Shown: positions 1 through 8,296 of the stretch, one piece after another | Position numbering within the stretch: the first letter of the stretch is position 1 | How the letters are laid out: each line of letters opens with the position of its first letter | Made by a program: the position numbers and the translations under genes | DNA from: Pseudomonas sp. RIT288 | GTDB lineage: Bacteria; Pseudomonadota; Gammaproteobacteria; Pseudomonadales; Pseudomonadaceae | Reading direction: 5' to 3' | DNA length: 64,000 nt | NCBI RefSeq assembly: GCF_000631985.1 | Contig: NZ_JFYN01000018.1 | Location: 1-64,000 of the forward strand | Notes under the pieces: generated by a model | The model's input: the letters and a program-made list of their open reading frames with translations, nothing else | Told to the model about the DNA's origin: nothing | Databases searched by the model: none

Positions 1-820
1 GATGCGTGCCTTCGCCGCAGCCCATTGTAGGAGTGAGCCTGCTCGCGATAGCGGTGTGTCAGGCGACATGGATGTTGTCTGGGCTGACGCCTTCGCGAGC
101 AGGCTCACTCCTACAGGGATTGGGGGTGTGGATCGGGTATTTGGTTCATCCCACAGGGATCGGGGATCGGGTCGGGATGTGTGCCTTCGCCGCAGCCCAT
201 TGTAGGAGTGAGCCTGCTCGCGATAGCGGTGTGTCAGGCGACATGGATGTTGTCTGGGCTGACGCCTTCGCGAGCAGGCTCACTCCTACAGGGATTGGGG
301 GTGTGGATCGGGTATTTGGTTCATCCCACAGGGATCGGGGATCGGGTCGGGATGTGTGCCTTCGCCGCAGCCCATTGTAGGAGTGAGCCTGCTCGCGATA
401 GCGGTGTGTCAGGCGACATGGATGTTGTCTGGGCTGACGCCTTCGCGAGCAGGCTCACTCCTACAGGAATTGTGGGTGTGGATCGGGTATTTGGTTCATC
501 CCACTGGGATCGGGGATCGGGTCGGGATGCGTGCCTTCGCCGCAGCCCATTGTAGGAGTGAGCCTGCTCGCGATAGCGGTGTGTCAGGCGACATGGATGT
601 TGAATGTGCCGCCGCCTTCGCGAGCAGGCTCACTCCTACAGGGATTGGGGTATGGATCGGGTATTTGGTTCATCCCACAGGGATCGGGGATCGGATCGGG
701 ATGTGTGCCTTCGCCGCAGCCCCATTGTAGGAGTGAGCCTGCTCGCGATAGCGGTGTGTCAGGCGACAGGGATGTTGTCTGGGCTGACGCCTTCGCGAGC
801 AGGCTCACTCCTGCAGGGGT
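1..820. repeat. Tandem array of REPIN-containing 175-bp units
   Basis: The same roughly 175-base unit starts at 2, 177, 352, 527 and 701, giving four full copies and a shorter fifth; the array continues beyond the left edge of the window. Each unit carries two inverted REP arms (GAGCCTGCTCGCGA and its complement) around a short loop, so it is a REPIN plus about 80 bases of spacer. Copies differ by few substitutions; the unit beginning at 527 has an altered loop near 601-616. The array ends about 20 bases from the stop of the yjbH-like gene. The long overlapping reading frames through it come only from the repeat and are not genes. Confidence 0.93.
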
Positions 821-837
821 GTGGGGTGGCCCGGGGG

Positions 838-2916
838 TTACTCGGTAATCTTCGAGAAGTTGCGGTAGAACATGTCGCCCTCGCGGCTATCGGTCATCGA
901 GTGCAGCTGGAAGCTGCGATTGAGCCTGGCGCCGCCGTCACGGGTCAGGGGGGCCCAGACCAGGTTGGCGCGGCGCATCGTCGACATGCTCATCATTTCG
1001 TCGAACGGGATCGACAGGTAGATGCCCTTGTCGAAACTACCCTCCCCGTACTCGGCGCTGCCGGCGGTAGTGATCGTCGCCCAGGCGCCAAAGCGCACGC
1101 CGTTGAAAAACTCGCGAGAGATGTCCAGCGTGCCACCCCAGTCGCCAGCCAGATAACGACCGACGCTGACCGCGGCCAGCGTGTCATACGGCAAGTCGGT
1201 GTAGCCAGTGATGTGCCCGGTCCAGACCGAGTAGTCGCGCAGGCCGAAACCCTGGTCGAACTCGCGCTGGCGCACGTAGTTCAGATCCGCCCCCACCGAC
1301 CAGCGCTCACCGGTCGGCCGGAACAGCACCTCACCGCCGACGCCGGCAAACATCGACTCCAGATAGCCGCCGTAGACCATGCCATACAAGTCCTTGTCCA
1401 ACTGCTCGGCATGACTGACCTGGAACAACGGCATGGTCACTTCCGAGGTGGTCAGGTACTGACGCAAATCGGTGCGCACCCGCGGCAGGCCGCTCGGCGC
1501 ATCGTAGGTGAACTTGTCGAAGTTGTTCACCAGGTTGGCACTGAGCAGGCCGTTCCACCAGGTGTTGCGGTTGAAGCGGTACTCGGCGTCCGCATCGGCA
1601 CTGAACTGATAGAGCAAACCATCCGGGCCGCCAACGTTCTGCTTGAAGCCCAGTCCGACGCCATAATTGAAGTGCTGCGGCGCTTCGCTGTAGAGGGTTT
1701 TCTCGTTGTGCGGCATCGCCGGGTTGATCTCGGTGGTGCGGTGCAACGACTCCAGCGGCTCCTCGTTGTTGATCACTTCGCGGAAGGTCTGACGCGGCAC
1801 ACTGGTCTCTTCCAGCGGTAGGTCGTAACGCTTGTTAACCACGGTGAACCAGTTGATGTCGTCGTTCACACTGTTGTCGAGAATCCGGCTCGCGCGGCCG
1901 ACAGCCTTCGACGAATGGAAGTAGCGCTGCTGCTCGCCGTAGACGATCAGCTCGGAATCCCGCTGGCTGATGCGCTCGACCTTGTACCCGGCATTTTGCT
2001 GCAGGCGTTGCGATACGTCGGCCCAGTTGACCTGCTCCATCGGTGTGGTCGGCATCTTCGCCGGCAGCGGTTCGGGCGTCGGATCGTAGGTCTTGGCCGG
2101 CGCCTTGCGGCTGACGAAGTTGGTGTGGAAGGTGATGCCGAACATCGCCGTGTTGCCACGCTCCCACGCCGCGCTGACGTCTACCGAATCAGCCACCTTG
2201 AACACCGCGCCGAAGTTGATCGGCGAGTCCTGCTTGATCACGTTGTCCTTCGGCTCGTGCTTGTAATCGTTGCCTTCGTATTCGAGCTTCAGACTGAGTC
2301 GATCCCACGGCGTCTGATAGCTCACGCCACCGAAAAACGACGGCCGACCGCGAAAGTACGAGCCCGAGTTGACGTCACCGGTACCCTCAAGGGCCGGTCG
2401 AGTATCGAAGCGATCGCTGACGTAACCCAGCGGGTTGTCGAGATCACCGCGATTACCGAGATAACCCCAGGCAATGCCGGCGCTGAAATCGAAATTGTCG
2501 AAGCGTTTGTTAGCGACGAAAAACTCACTGGAGAACAAGCCCGTACCACCGATGTCTCGGAAGCCCAGCGCGACTTCCGGCGCCCAGTGGCTTTCCTGCC
2601 ACAACCGGACTTTGGCGTCGACCGCCTTGTCCTTGTAGCTCTGGCTGCCGCTCAGCGCCTCGGAGCCGTACGGCCGGTTGGTGATGGCGGTGTAGCGGAA
2701 CGAGCCTTCGAGCCAGTCCAGCGGCTGCAACGACACGCTGTAGCGGCTGTAAGGCTCGGTGCGGTTGGCGTTGACGCTCAGTTCGCCGGCCGGGACCATG
2801 CGCGCGGTCGGCGTCTGCAACAGACCGGTGCCACCGAAATCATTTTGGGTAATACGCGGCTCGGCATGCACCAGACCGCACGGCAATAACAACACAGCTG
2901 CAAAACGTAACTTCAA
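838..2916 (-). CDS. yjbH: YjbH-family exopolysaccharide outer-membrane protein
   Basis: A 692-residue protein with an N-terminal signal peptide (about residues 1-18, cleavage after a VHA sequence). The mature start has the family hallmark FGGTGLLQTPTARM. It is then rich in alternating, aromatic beta-strand-like sequence to the C terminus, as expected for an outer-membrane barrel. YjbH/GfcD/WbfB proteins belong to Wzy-type EPS or group 4 capsule export loci; their exact job is unknown. It overlaps the upstream GfcC-like gene by 4 bases, so the two are probably translationally coupled. It is the last gene of the leftward yjbE-wza-yjbF-yjbG-yjbH group, and its stop abuts the REPIN array. The family call is firm; the barrel is inferred. 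Confidence 0.9.
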   Translation of the reverse strand: MKLRFAAVLLLPCGLVHAEPRITQNDFGGTGLLQTPTARMVPAGELSVNANRTEPYSRYSVSLQPLDWLEGSFRYTAITNRPYGSEALSGSQSYKDKAVDAKVRLWQESHWAPEVALGFRDIGGTGLFSSEFFVANKRFDNFDFSAGIAWGYLGNRGDLDNPLGYVSDRFDTRPALEGTGDVNSGSYFRGRPSFFGGVSYQTPWDRLSLKLEYEGNDYKHEPKDNVIKQDSPINFGAVFKVADSVDVSAAWERGNTAMFGITFHTNFVSRKAPAKTYDPTPEPLPAKMPTTPMEQVNWADVSQRLQQNAGYKVERISQRDSELIVYGEQQRYFHSSKAVGRASRILDNSVNDDINWFTVVNKRYDLPLEETSVPRQTFREVINNEEPLESLHRTTEINPAMPHNEKTLYSEAPQHFNYGVGLGFKQNVGGPDGLLYQFSADADAEYRFNRNTWWNGLLSANLVNNFDKFTYDAPSGLPRVRTDLRQYLTTSEVTMPLFQVSHAEQLDKDLYGMVYGGYLESMFAGVGGEVLFRPTGERWSVGADLNYVRQREFDQGFGLRDYSVWTGHITGYTDLPYDTLAAVSVGRYLAGDWGGTLDISREFFNGVRFGAWATITTAGSAEYGEGSFDKGIYLSIPFDEMMSMSTMRRANLVWAPLTRDGGARLNRSFQLHSMTDSREGDMFYRNFSKITE

Positions 2917-3674
2917 CGAACCACCTCAGCCAGCTGCGTGGCAATCAATTCGGCCAACTGCTGATTCAGTTCAGGAACAGGCGGATCCAGATCATCATTT
3001 TTCACCGGCACCAGAATCTTGCTGCCGGCCACAGGGAACTGCCCGCTCTCGCGATTCCAGTGCGCAATGCCCACACGTCGCACCGCCCCATTGGGCTGGA
3101 TCAGCCACAGGTAATCGGCCTCGGCATCGTCCAGCGGCGTGCAGCTTTCCAGGTACTCACGCGCCTCCAGCAGGGGCTGATAAGGCAGGTGGCAGGTCTC
3201 GGCGACGGCGCCCAACACTTGCACCTCGTCGACCCGTTTCGGGTAGATCAGGCGATCGCCATCGTCGAGACGAATGTTGCGCGCGAAACCGACTTCCACC
3301 GCGACCGGATCGAGGTCCGCGACCTGACGCCCGGTGACCGGCATCTGCCGCACCTGCTCGGCCAGGCGCAGCGCCAGCGCCGCGCGACTCGGGCGATCAA
3401 ACAACGAGGCCATGCGCTGCAACACATCCAGATCAAACAACACCCCGGCCTTGAGCCGGGCCTGCTGTTCCAGCAACGACTGGCGCAGCAACACGCCGGC
3501 CAGCCAGTAACCTTCGGCATTCGGCACCGCCACGCTGATCACGTCGAGCAAGCGCCCGCCCGGCGGCAATTCCACCGGCCCCGGGTTGGCCACATCGCCA
3601 CTGACCGTGACCGCTGCCTGACTGATGCCGCTGAGCAACAGCAAGCCCGCCGATAACATCCGCCAGCGCTTCAC
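2913..3674 (-). CDS. GfcC/YjbG-family capsule biosynthesis protein
   Basis: A 253-residue periplasmic protein with a signal peptide (about residues 1-20, ending ISQA). Next to the cleavage site lies VTVSGDVANPGPVELPPGG, which resembles the SLBB/beta-grasp repeats of Wza-type export proteins and the start of GfcC proteins. GfcC (YjbG) is a soluble periplasmic partner of capsule or EPS export whose biochemical role is unsettled. It overlaps both neighbours by 4 bases (yjbF-like upstream, yjbH-like downstream), a strong sign of one tightly coupled operon. Confidence 0.85.
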   Translation of the reverse strand: MKRWRMLSAGLLLLSGISQAAVTVSGDVANPGPVELPPGGRLLDVISVAVPNAEGYWLAGVLLRQSLLEQQARLKAGVLFDLDVLQRMASLFDRPSRAALALRLAEQVRQMPVTGRQVADLDPVAVEVGFARNIRLDDGDRLIYPKRVDEVQVLGAVAETCHLPYQPLLEAREYLESCTPLDDAEADYLWLIQPNGAVRRVGIAHWNRESGQFPVAGSKILVPVKNDDLDPPVPELNQQLAELIATQLAEVVR

Positions 3675-4336
3675 GGCAGATGCCTGCGATCAGGGGTCAG
3701 TTGCACGATGCGCACGCGCATTTGCGTGGTCAGTTGCTGCTCGCTCTGCAGGATGAAACCGTCCAGCGGATCGACCCAGTAATGGTTGGTCGCGCGCAGG
3801 CCGATGGCCGGGACGTCGATGCGCTCGTCGACACGCAGCACGGTGTATTCCTTGTCGAGAATTTGCAGGGTTTGCGTGGATCGGCGGGAGAACCGGCTGT
3901 TGACGATCAAGCCAACCTCCTGGCCCTTGTACAGGTCGATCCAACGCTGACTGGTGAAGCCATCGGCGACTTGATGCAGGCCGCGTTTGAACGGCGCGTT
4001 GTCGGCCAGCCGCGTGCCGTCCAGATCGCCCTCCACGCCAAGGCCGATAGTGCGCACGGCGAGGCCGTCACGCAGCAGCAACACCTGTTTGCCGGAAGCG
4101 ACCCAGAACTGCAGATCTTCACGCTCGCGCACCAGCGCCAGCACCCCGGAGCCGGACGGCGTGGTCAGTTTGACTTGCGGGTACTTGACCTCGGCCACCT
4201 GCGCCGCGCTCACGTCCAGCTCGTCCGGGCCGAGCACCGCCGACTTGAGGTTGCGCACCGAGGCGGTCATCAGCGGGTTACAGCCACACAACATCAAGGC
4301 CGCCATCAGGCAGACGCCAACTTTCAAGGTTTTCAC
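3671..4336 (-). CDS. YjbF/GfcB-family lipoprotein
   Basis: A 221-residue lipoprotein. A short hydrophobic signal ends in the lipobox LCGC, with the acylated cysteine at residue 19. The rest resembles the YjbF (GfcB) family found beside wza and yjbH in EPS and group 4 capsule loci, with a beta-rich body and a central YKGQEVGLIVNSRF stretch. It follows the wza-like gene by 8 bases and overlaps the GfcC-like gene by 4. The function is unknown beyond a need for polymer export in related systems. Confidence 0.85.
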   Translation of the reverse strand: MKTLKVGVCLMAALMLCGCNPLMTASVRNLKSAVLGPDELDVSAAQVAEVKYPQVKLTTPSGSGVLALVREREDLQFWVASGKQVLLLRDGLAVRTIGLGVEGDLDGTRLADNAPFKRGLHQVADGFTSQRWIDLYKGQEVGLIVNSRFSRRSTQTLQILDKEYTVLRVDERIDVPAIGLRATNHYWVDPLDGFILQSEQQLTTQMRVRIVQLTPDRRHLP

Positions 4337-4344
4337 GGTCGGCC

Positions 4345-5460
4345 TTATTTGCTGTTGTTACTGAATTCGCTCCAGTTCTTCGCAGCGGAAGCCCCGGTCC
4401 CGACAATCGATGCCGACGGCACCAGTTGGCTGATGAAGCGGTTCCAGCGCGTGACGTTGGCCGGGCCGACGTACACCACATCCTGCGGACGCACTTCAAA
4501 GTGCGAAGCGAGTGCCATGGCGGTCGGCGACTGGGCTTCCAGTTGATAGATTTTCGCCGGCTCGACATCGAGGTTTTCCACCCCGCGAATCACGTACACC
4601 GCGTTGCCGTTGGAAGTGGTCTGACTCAAGCCGCCGACCGAACCGAGCACGTCGGAGAGGTTCATCGTCGCGGTTTTGAAGCTCAGCGCACGGGGCTGAT
4701 TGACTTCACCCATGACGTAGATGCGCTTGTTGTCGTTGTACGGCAGATACAGCTGATCGCCGCCCTTGAGGAAGACGTGCTGCAACTCGGAATCCTGCTG
4801 GTTGAGCGAGTCGAGGTTGAGCGGATACACCCGGCCATTGCGGGTCAGCAGCAGGCCCGACAGGTCGGCGTTATTGGTGTCGATGCCGGCAGTACCGAGG
4901 GCCTCGACCACGCTCAGCGGGTTGGTGGAAATCGGCTGCGGACCGGCCTTGGCCACGGCGCCCGAAACCACCACTTTCTGACTGGCGAAACGCAGCACCG
5001 CGACATCCACTTGCGGCTCGGCGATGAACGCCGACAGGCGGGATTCGATGTCCGAGCGCAGCTGTTGAATAGTCTTGCCGGCCGCCTGCACTTCCTTGAT
5101 GAACGGGTAGTACAGCGTGCCATCGGAGCGCACCAGTCGACCGTTGGCGTCGATCTGCTGTTGTGCCCCCGATGGCGCGGTCAGCTCCGGGTGATCCCAG
5201 ACCGTGATGTACAGAACATCGTTGCTGCCGATGCGGTATTCCGCCGGCGTAGATAACAACTCCGCCGGTACCGTCTCACGCTTCTGCGTGGCGCGGGTCA
5301 TCGAGATCAGCTTGGGCGTGATCGGGATCAGCTCGACCCGACTGCTTTCGCTGGCGCCCTGGCGCGTGATGTCGCCAGTGCTCAGGTATTGGCCGGGGGA
5401 AAACATGCAACCTTGCAAAGCGATACTTGCCAACAGCAAAAGAGAAAAACTACGAGTCAT
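4345..5460 (-). CDS. Wza-type outer-membrane polysaccharide export lipoprotein
   Basis: A 371-residue export channel subunit. The signal peptide ends in the lipobox LQGC (Cys18). The Poly_export domain starts near residue 75 (YRIGSNDVLYITVWDHPEL) and is followed by two SLBB-like regions (around VVVSGAVAKAGPQPI and YVMGEVNQPRALSF). An amphipathic C-terminal segment contains NVTRWNRFISQLVP, as in the Wza helix that forms the outer-membrane pore. It would work with the Wzc-type kinase encoded at 15765-17993, although the two genes lie about 10 kb apart in different operons. It is slightly shorter than E. coli Wza (379 residues). Confidence 0.92.
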   Translation of the reverse strand: MTRSFSLLLLASIALQGCMFSPGQYLSTGDITRQGASESSRVELIPITPKLISMTRATQKRETVPAELLSTPAEYRIGSNDVLYITVWDHPELTAPSGAQQQIDANGRLVRSDGTLYYPFIKEVQAAGKTIQQLRSDIESRLSAFIAEPQVDVAVLRFASQKVVVSGAVAKAGPQPISTNPLSVVEALGTAGIDTNNADLSGLLLTRNGRVYPLNLDSLNQQDSELQHVFLKGGDQLYLPYNDNKRIYVMGEVNQPRALSFKTATMNLSDVLGSVGGLSQTTSNGNAVYVIRGVENLDVEPAKIYQLEAQSPTAMALASHFEVRPQDVVYVGPANVTRWNRFISQLVPSASIVGTGASAAKNWSEFSNNSK

Positions 5461-5534
5461 AATGGCACTACGCTATTCAAGGGCGAATCTAAAAATAAAG
5501 TCACCCGACTTGCGCCGGGCGACCCTGTACTGCA

Positions 5535-5554
5535 CTAACAAATGTTCCTGTTAG
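5535..5554. promoter_or_regulatory. Inverted repeat CTAACA-N8-TGTTAG
   Basis: A 20-base palindrome lying at the stop codon of the yjbE-like gene and upstream of the wza-like gene. The same CTAACA half-site recurs at 5800, 5978, 5995, 7249 and 18671, all between genes of the EPS locus. It could be a binding site or an RNA hairpin; the sequence alone does not say which. Confidence 0.4.
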
Positions 5555-5787
5555 TTGTGCGTGCCGGTGGTGCCGGTAGTACCGGTGGTGCCAGTGGTAC
5601 CGCCGTTGGCACTTCCGCCGCTGTTGGACGCCGCGACTGCACTGGCAACCATTGCAGTACTGGCAGCAGGCGCTGTAGAAGCCGCAACACTGCCAGATAC
5701 ATTGGTCACCGCAGTAAGCGGCGCTTCAGCAGCGGACGCCCAGTTGCTCAACATCGTCAACAGGGCAATCGCCATCACTTTTTTCAT
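5551..5787 (-). CDS. YjbE/GfcA-like small secreted Ala/Ser/Thr-rich protein
   Basis: A 78-residue protein with a clear signal peptide (MKKVMAIALLTMLSNWASA). The short mature chain is almost all Ala, Ser, Thr, Val and Gly and ends in a Gly-Thr-Thr repeat (residues about 64-76) followed by HN. Size, composition and its place as first gene before wza/yjbF/yjbG/yjbH match YjbE of the E. coli yjbEFGH operon, whose role is unknown. The GTT part is encoded by degenerate 9-base DNA repeats at about 5560-5592, so length may vary between strains. A start with good Shine-Dalgarno spacing (AAGGAG complement at 5793-5798) supports a real gene. Confidence 0.78.
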   Translation of the reverse strand: MKKVMAIALLTMLSNWASAAEAPLTAVTNVSGSVAASTAPAASTAMVASAVAASNSGGSANGGTTGTTGTTGTTGTHN

Positions 5788-5799
5788 ATCAACTCCTTT

Positions 5800-6012
5800 C
5801 TAACATTCGACCTGTTAAAAACCGGCCTGAGTTAGAGGTGGTAGCGTTCAAGTCCGCGAAAAGCGCGAACAAGATCCGTCGTTCTTTCACAGTCTTACCC
5901 AACTGATAAAAGTCGAACGGCAGGTTTATATCTACGGACTTGCAAAAGGCATTTCCAGCGTATTTTCCCGACGATATCTAACAGCTGACCGAAACTAACA
6001 TTCAGTATTAGA
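5800..6012. promoter_or_regulatory. Candidate control region with CTAACATT repeats
   Basis: The gap between galE and the yjbE-like gene is AT-rich and holds CTAACATT at 5800-5807 and again at 5995-6002, each followed 7-9 bases later by TTA(G/A), plus CTAACA at 5978-5983. A matching copy lies upstream of the glycoside hydrolase gene (18671-18689). It is probably the promoter region of the yjbE-wza-yjbFGH group; no convincing -35/-10 pair was identified. Confidence 0.4.
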
Positions 6013-6018
6013 ACGACA

Positions 6019-7035
6019 TCATTCGAGATAACCGCGCGGATGATTCGATTGCCAGCGCCAGGTGTCGGTGACCATGTCCTGCAAACTGCGCGTGGCTTTC
6101 CAGCCGAGTTCTTTTTGCGCTTTCGAGGCGTCGGCCCAACTCTCGGCGATGTCCCCGCTGCGCCGCGGCATCACCCGGTACGGCACCGGACGTCCGCTGG
6201 CCTGTTCGAAGGCATGCAGCACTTGCATCACGCTGTAGCCGTCGCCGGTGCCGAGGTTCCAGGTATGAATGCCCGGGCGGTCGGCAATCGATTGCAAGGC
6301 TTTGAGATGGCCATCGGCGAGGTCGACGACATGGATGTAATCGCGCACCCCGGTGCCGTCGATCGTCGGGTAATCGTCGCCGAAAATCGATAACTCCTGC
6401 AGGCTGCCGACCGCGACCTGGCTGATGTAAGGCAGCAGGTTGTTGGGGATGCCGCTGGGGTCTTCGCCCATATGTCCGCTGTGATGTGCGCCGATCGGGT
6501 TGAAGTAACGCAGCAAGGCGATGCTCCAGCGCGGCTCGGCCTGGCTCAGGTCACGCAGCACGTTTTCGACGATCAGCTTGGACTGACCGTAAGGATTGGT
6601 CGGAATACCGGTGGGGAAATCCTCGCGGATCGGCATCTGCTCAGGCTCGCCGTACACCGTGGCCGACGAACTGAACACCAGCCGGAACACCCCGGCCGCG
6701 GCCATCGCCTGACACAGCGTGATACTGCCGCCGACGTTGTTCTCATAGTAATCCAGCGGCTTGCGCACGCTCTCGCCGACGGCCTTGAGCCCGGCAAAAT
6801 GCAGCACCGCGTCGATTTGATGCTCGCGGAAAATCCGGTCGAGCAACGCCCGGTCGCAGACATCGCCGCGAATCATCAGCGCACTTTTGCCGCAGATACC
6901 TTCTATCGCGTGCAGTGCCGCATCGCTGCTGTTGCAAAGATTATCCAGTACAACAACTTCATAACCTGCTTCAAGCAGCGCAAGTGTGGTGTGCGAGCCG
7001 ATATAGCCGGCGCCACCCGTTACCAGAATCTTCAT
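6019..7035 (-). CDS. galE: UDP-glucose 4-epimerase GalE
   Basis: Interconverts UDP-glucose and UDP-galactose using bound NAD. The start at 7035 gives 338 residues beginning MKILVTGGAGYIGSH, the usual length for GalE; an in-frame ATG five codons upstream (7050) has no better ribosome site. It is an extended SDR enzyme with the GGAGYIGSH nucleotide loop, a serine/threonine-rich SSSATVYGE strand and the catalytic YxxxK in NPYGQSK. It lies between the yjb group (same strand) and divergent galU, so it most likely supplies UDP-Gal for the EPS made by this locus. Confidence 0.96.
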   Translation of the reverse strand: MKILVTGGAGYIGSHTTLALLEAGYEVVVLDNLCNSSDAALHAIEGICGKSALMIRGDVCDRALLDRIFREHQIDAVLHFAGLKAVGESVRKPLDYYENNVGGSITLCQAMAAAGVFRLVFSSSATVYGEPEQMPIREDFPTGIPTNPYGQSKLIVENVLRDLSQAEPRWSIALLRYFNPIGAHHSGHMGEDPSGIPNNLLPYISQVAVGSLQELSIFGDDYPTIDGTGVRDYIHVVDLADGHLKALQSIADRPGIHTWNLGTGDGYSVMQVLHAFEQASGRPVPYRVMPRRSGDIAESWADASKAQKELGWKATRSLQDMVTDTWRWQSNHPRGYLE

Positions 7036-7424
7036 AGCGCGGTCCGTCATTGGATAAGTGACAAGTAGCCTGTCAAGTCCCTTTCATTGAATCTGTGGCG
7101 CACCACACAAATAAGGACGACAACAGCCTCAAACTAAATTAGTTCAACCACTGGCAATAAATATTTTTGCAGGTCAAACTGTATTGCCCGGTACTTATTA
7201 GCACCCCAAGTCCACTCGTCACTATCAACAGATACCGACTAAAAATAACTAACAACGTTATTACCGACATCTCATAACATTGTCATGTTTTACCCCCTGC
7301 GCCAATTGCCATTAACAACCGGACTCAGGTATTAAAGTACTCGTTCAATAACCATTGAAACTTGTGCGTCTTGATAAGTGCGCGCCTCCGTTGCCTGTGT
7401 TCCATGACTGTCCAGGATATTTTT
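7036..7424. promoter_or_regulatory. galE-galU divergent intergenic region with shared motifs
   Basis: A 389-base AT-rich gap with no plausible gene. It contains the palindrome CTAAATTAG (7134-7142), GACTAAAAATAACT (7237-7250), CTAACAACGTTA (7249-7260) and GGTACTTA (7190-7197). The 14-mer GACTAAAAATAACT is repeated exactly at 18625-18638 in the control region of the wzb/glycoside hydrolase genes, and CTAAAAATAA also occurs at 5489-5498 before the wza-like gene. This suggests common control of the EPS genes. Confidence 0.45.
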
Positions 7425-8258
7425 ATGATTCGTAAATGTTTGTTCCCCGCTGCCGGTTACGGCACGCGTTTCTTGCCGGCGACCAAAGCCATGCCGAAAG
7501 AAATGCTGCCGATCGTCAACAAGCCGTTGATCGAATACGCCGTTGAAGAAGCACGGGACGCCGGCCTGCAACACATGGCCATCGTCACCGGTCGGGGCAA
7601 ACGTGCGCTGGAAGACCATTTCGATATCAGCTACGAACTCGAACACCAGATCCGCGGCACCGAGAAAGAAAAATTCCTCGCCGGCACCCGCGAACTGATC
7701 GACACCTGCACCTTCTCCTACACCCGTCAGGTGGAAATGAAGGGCCTCGGTCACGCGATTCTCAGCGGCCGCCCGTTGATCGGCGATGAACCCTTCGCCG
7801 TGGTGCTGGCCGATGACCTGTGCCTGAACCTGGAAGGTGACGGCGTGCTGTCGCAGATGATCCAGCTGTACAAGAAATTCCGCTGCTCGATCGTCGCCAT
7901 CCAGGAAGTCCCGGCCGACCAGACCCACAAGTACGGGGTGATCGCCGGCGAGCTGATCTCCGACGGCATCTACCGGGTCAATAACATGGTGGAAAAGCCA
8001 GCGCCGCAGGACGCGCCGTCGAACCTGGCGATCATCGGCCGCTATATCCTCACCCCGGACATCTTCGACCTGATCGCCGACACCCAACCGGGCAAGGGCG
8101 GCGAGATCCAGATCACTGACGCGCTGATGAAACAGGCGCAGAACGGTTGCGTGCTGGCCTACAAGTTCAAGGGTCTGCGCTTTGACTGCGGCGACGCCGA
8201 GGGTTACCTGCAGGCGACCAACTTCTGCTACGACAACGTTTACCTCAAGGGCCGCTGA
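7425..8258 (+). CDS. galU: UTP-glucose-1-phosphate uridylyltransferase GalU
   Basis: Makes UDP-glucose from UTP and glucose-1-phosphate. The start at 7425 (MIRKCLFPAAGYGTRF) is chosen for the AGGA 7 bases upstream and because it gives 277 residues, the normal GalU length; a longer in-frame start at 7362 would add 21 unlikely residues. The nucleotidyltransferase motif GYGTRFLPATKAMPKEMLP lies at residues 10-28, with the metal-binding VLADD and the GGEIQITDA region downstream. It is transcribed away from galE and followed 38 bases later by the phosphomannomutase-like fragment gene. With galE it feeds the EPS pathway and probably lipopolysaccharide too. Confidence 0.97.
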   Translation: MIRKCLFPAAGYGTRFLPATKAMPKEMLPIVNKPLIEYAVEEARDAGLQHMAIVTGRGKRALEDHFDISYELEHQIRGTEKEKFLAGTRELIDTCTFSYTRQVEMKGLGHAILSGRPLIGDEPFAVVLADDLCLNLEGDGVLSQMIQLYKKFRCSIVAIQEVPADQTHKYGVIAGELISDGIYRVNNMVEKPAPQDAPSNLAIIGRYILTPDIFDLIADTQPGKGGEIQITDALMKQAQNGCVLAYKFKGLRFDCGDAEGYLQATNFCYDNVYLKGR

Positions 8259-8296
8259 GACGGTCCCCGCCCACTTCTCTTTTCAGGAGGCAACCC

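Noticed and set aside
1..820. Tandem array considered as a CRISPR
   Set aside because: Units are nearly identical over their whole length with no unique spacers, and no cas genes are present.
2..848. Overlapping frames of about 124 codons at 6, 181, 356 and 531
   Set aside because: They repeat with the 175-bp REPIN unit, consist of repeat arms and spacer, and have no ribosome sites; they are a by-product of the array.
7152..7171. Possible sigma-54 promoter TGGCAATAAATATTTTTGCA
   Set aside because: The GG and GC elements are 14 bases apart rather than 10, so it does not fit sigma-54.
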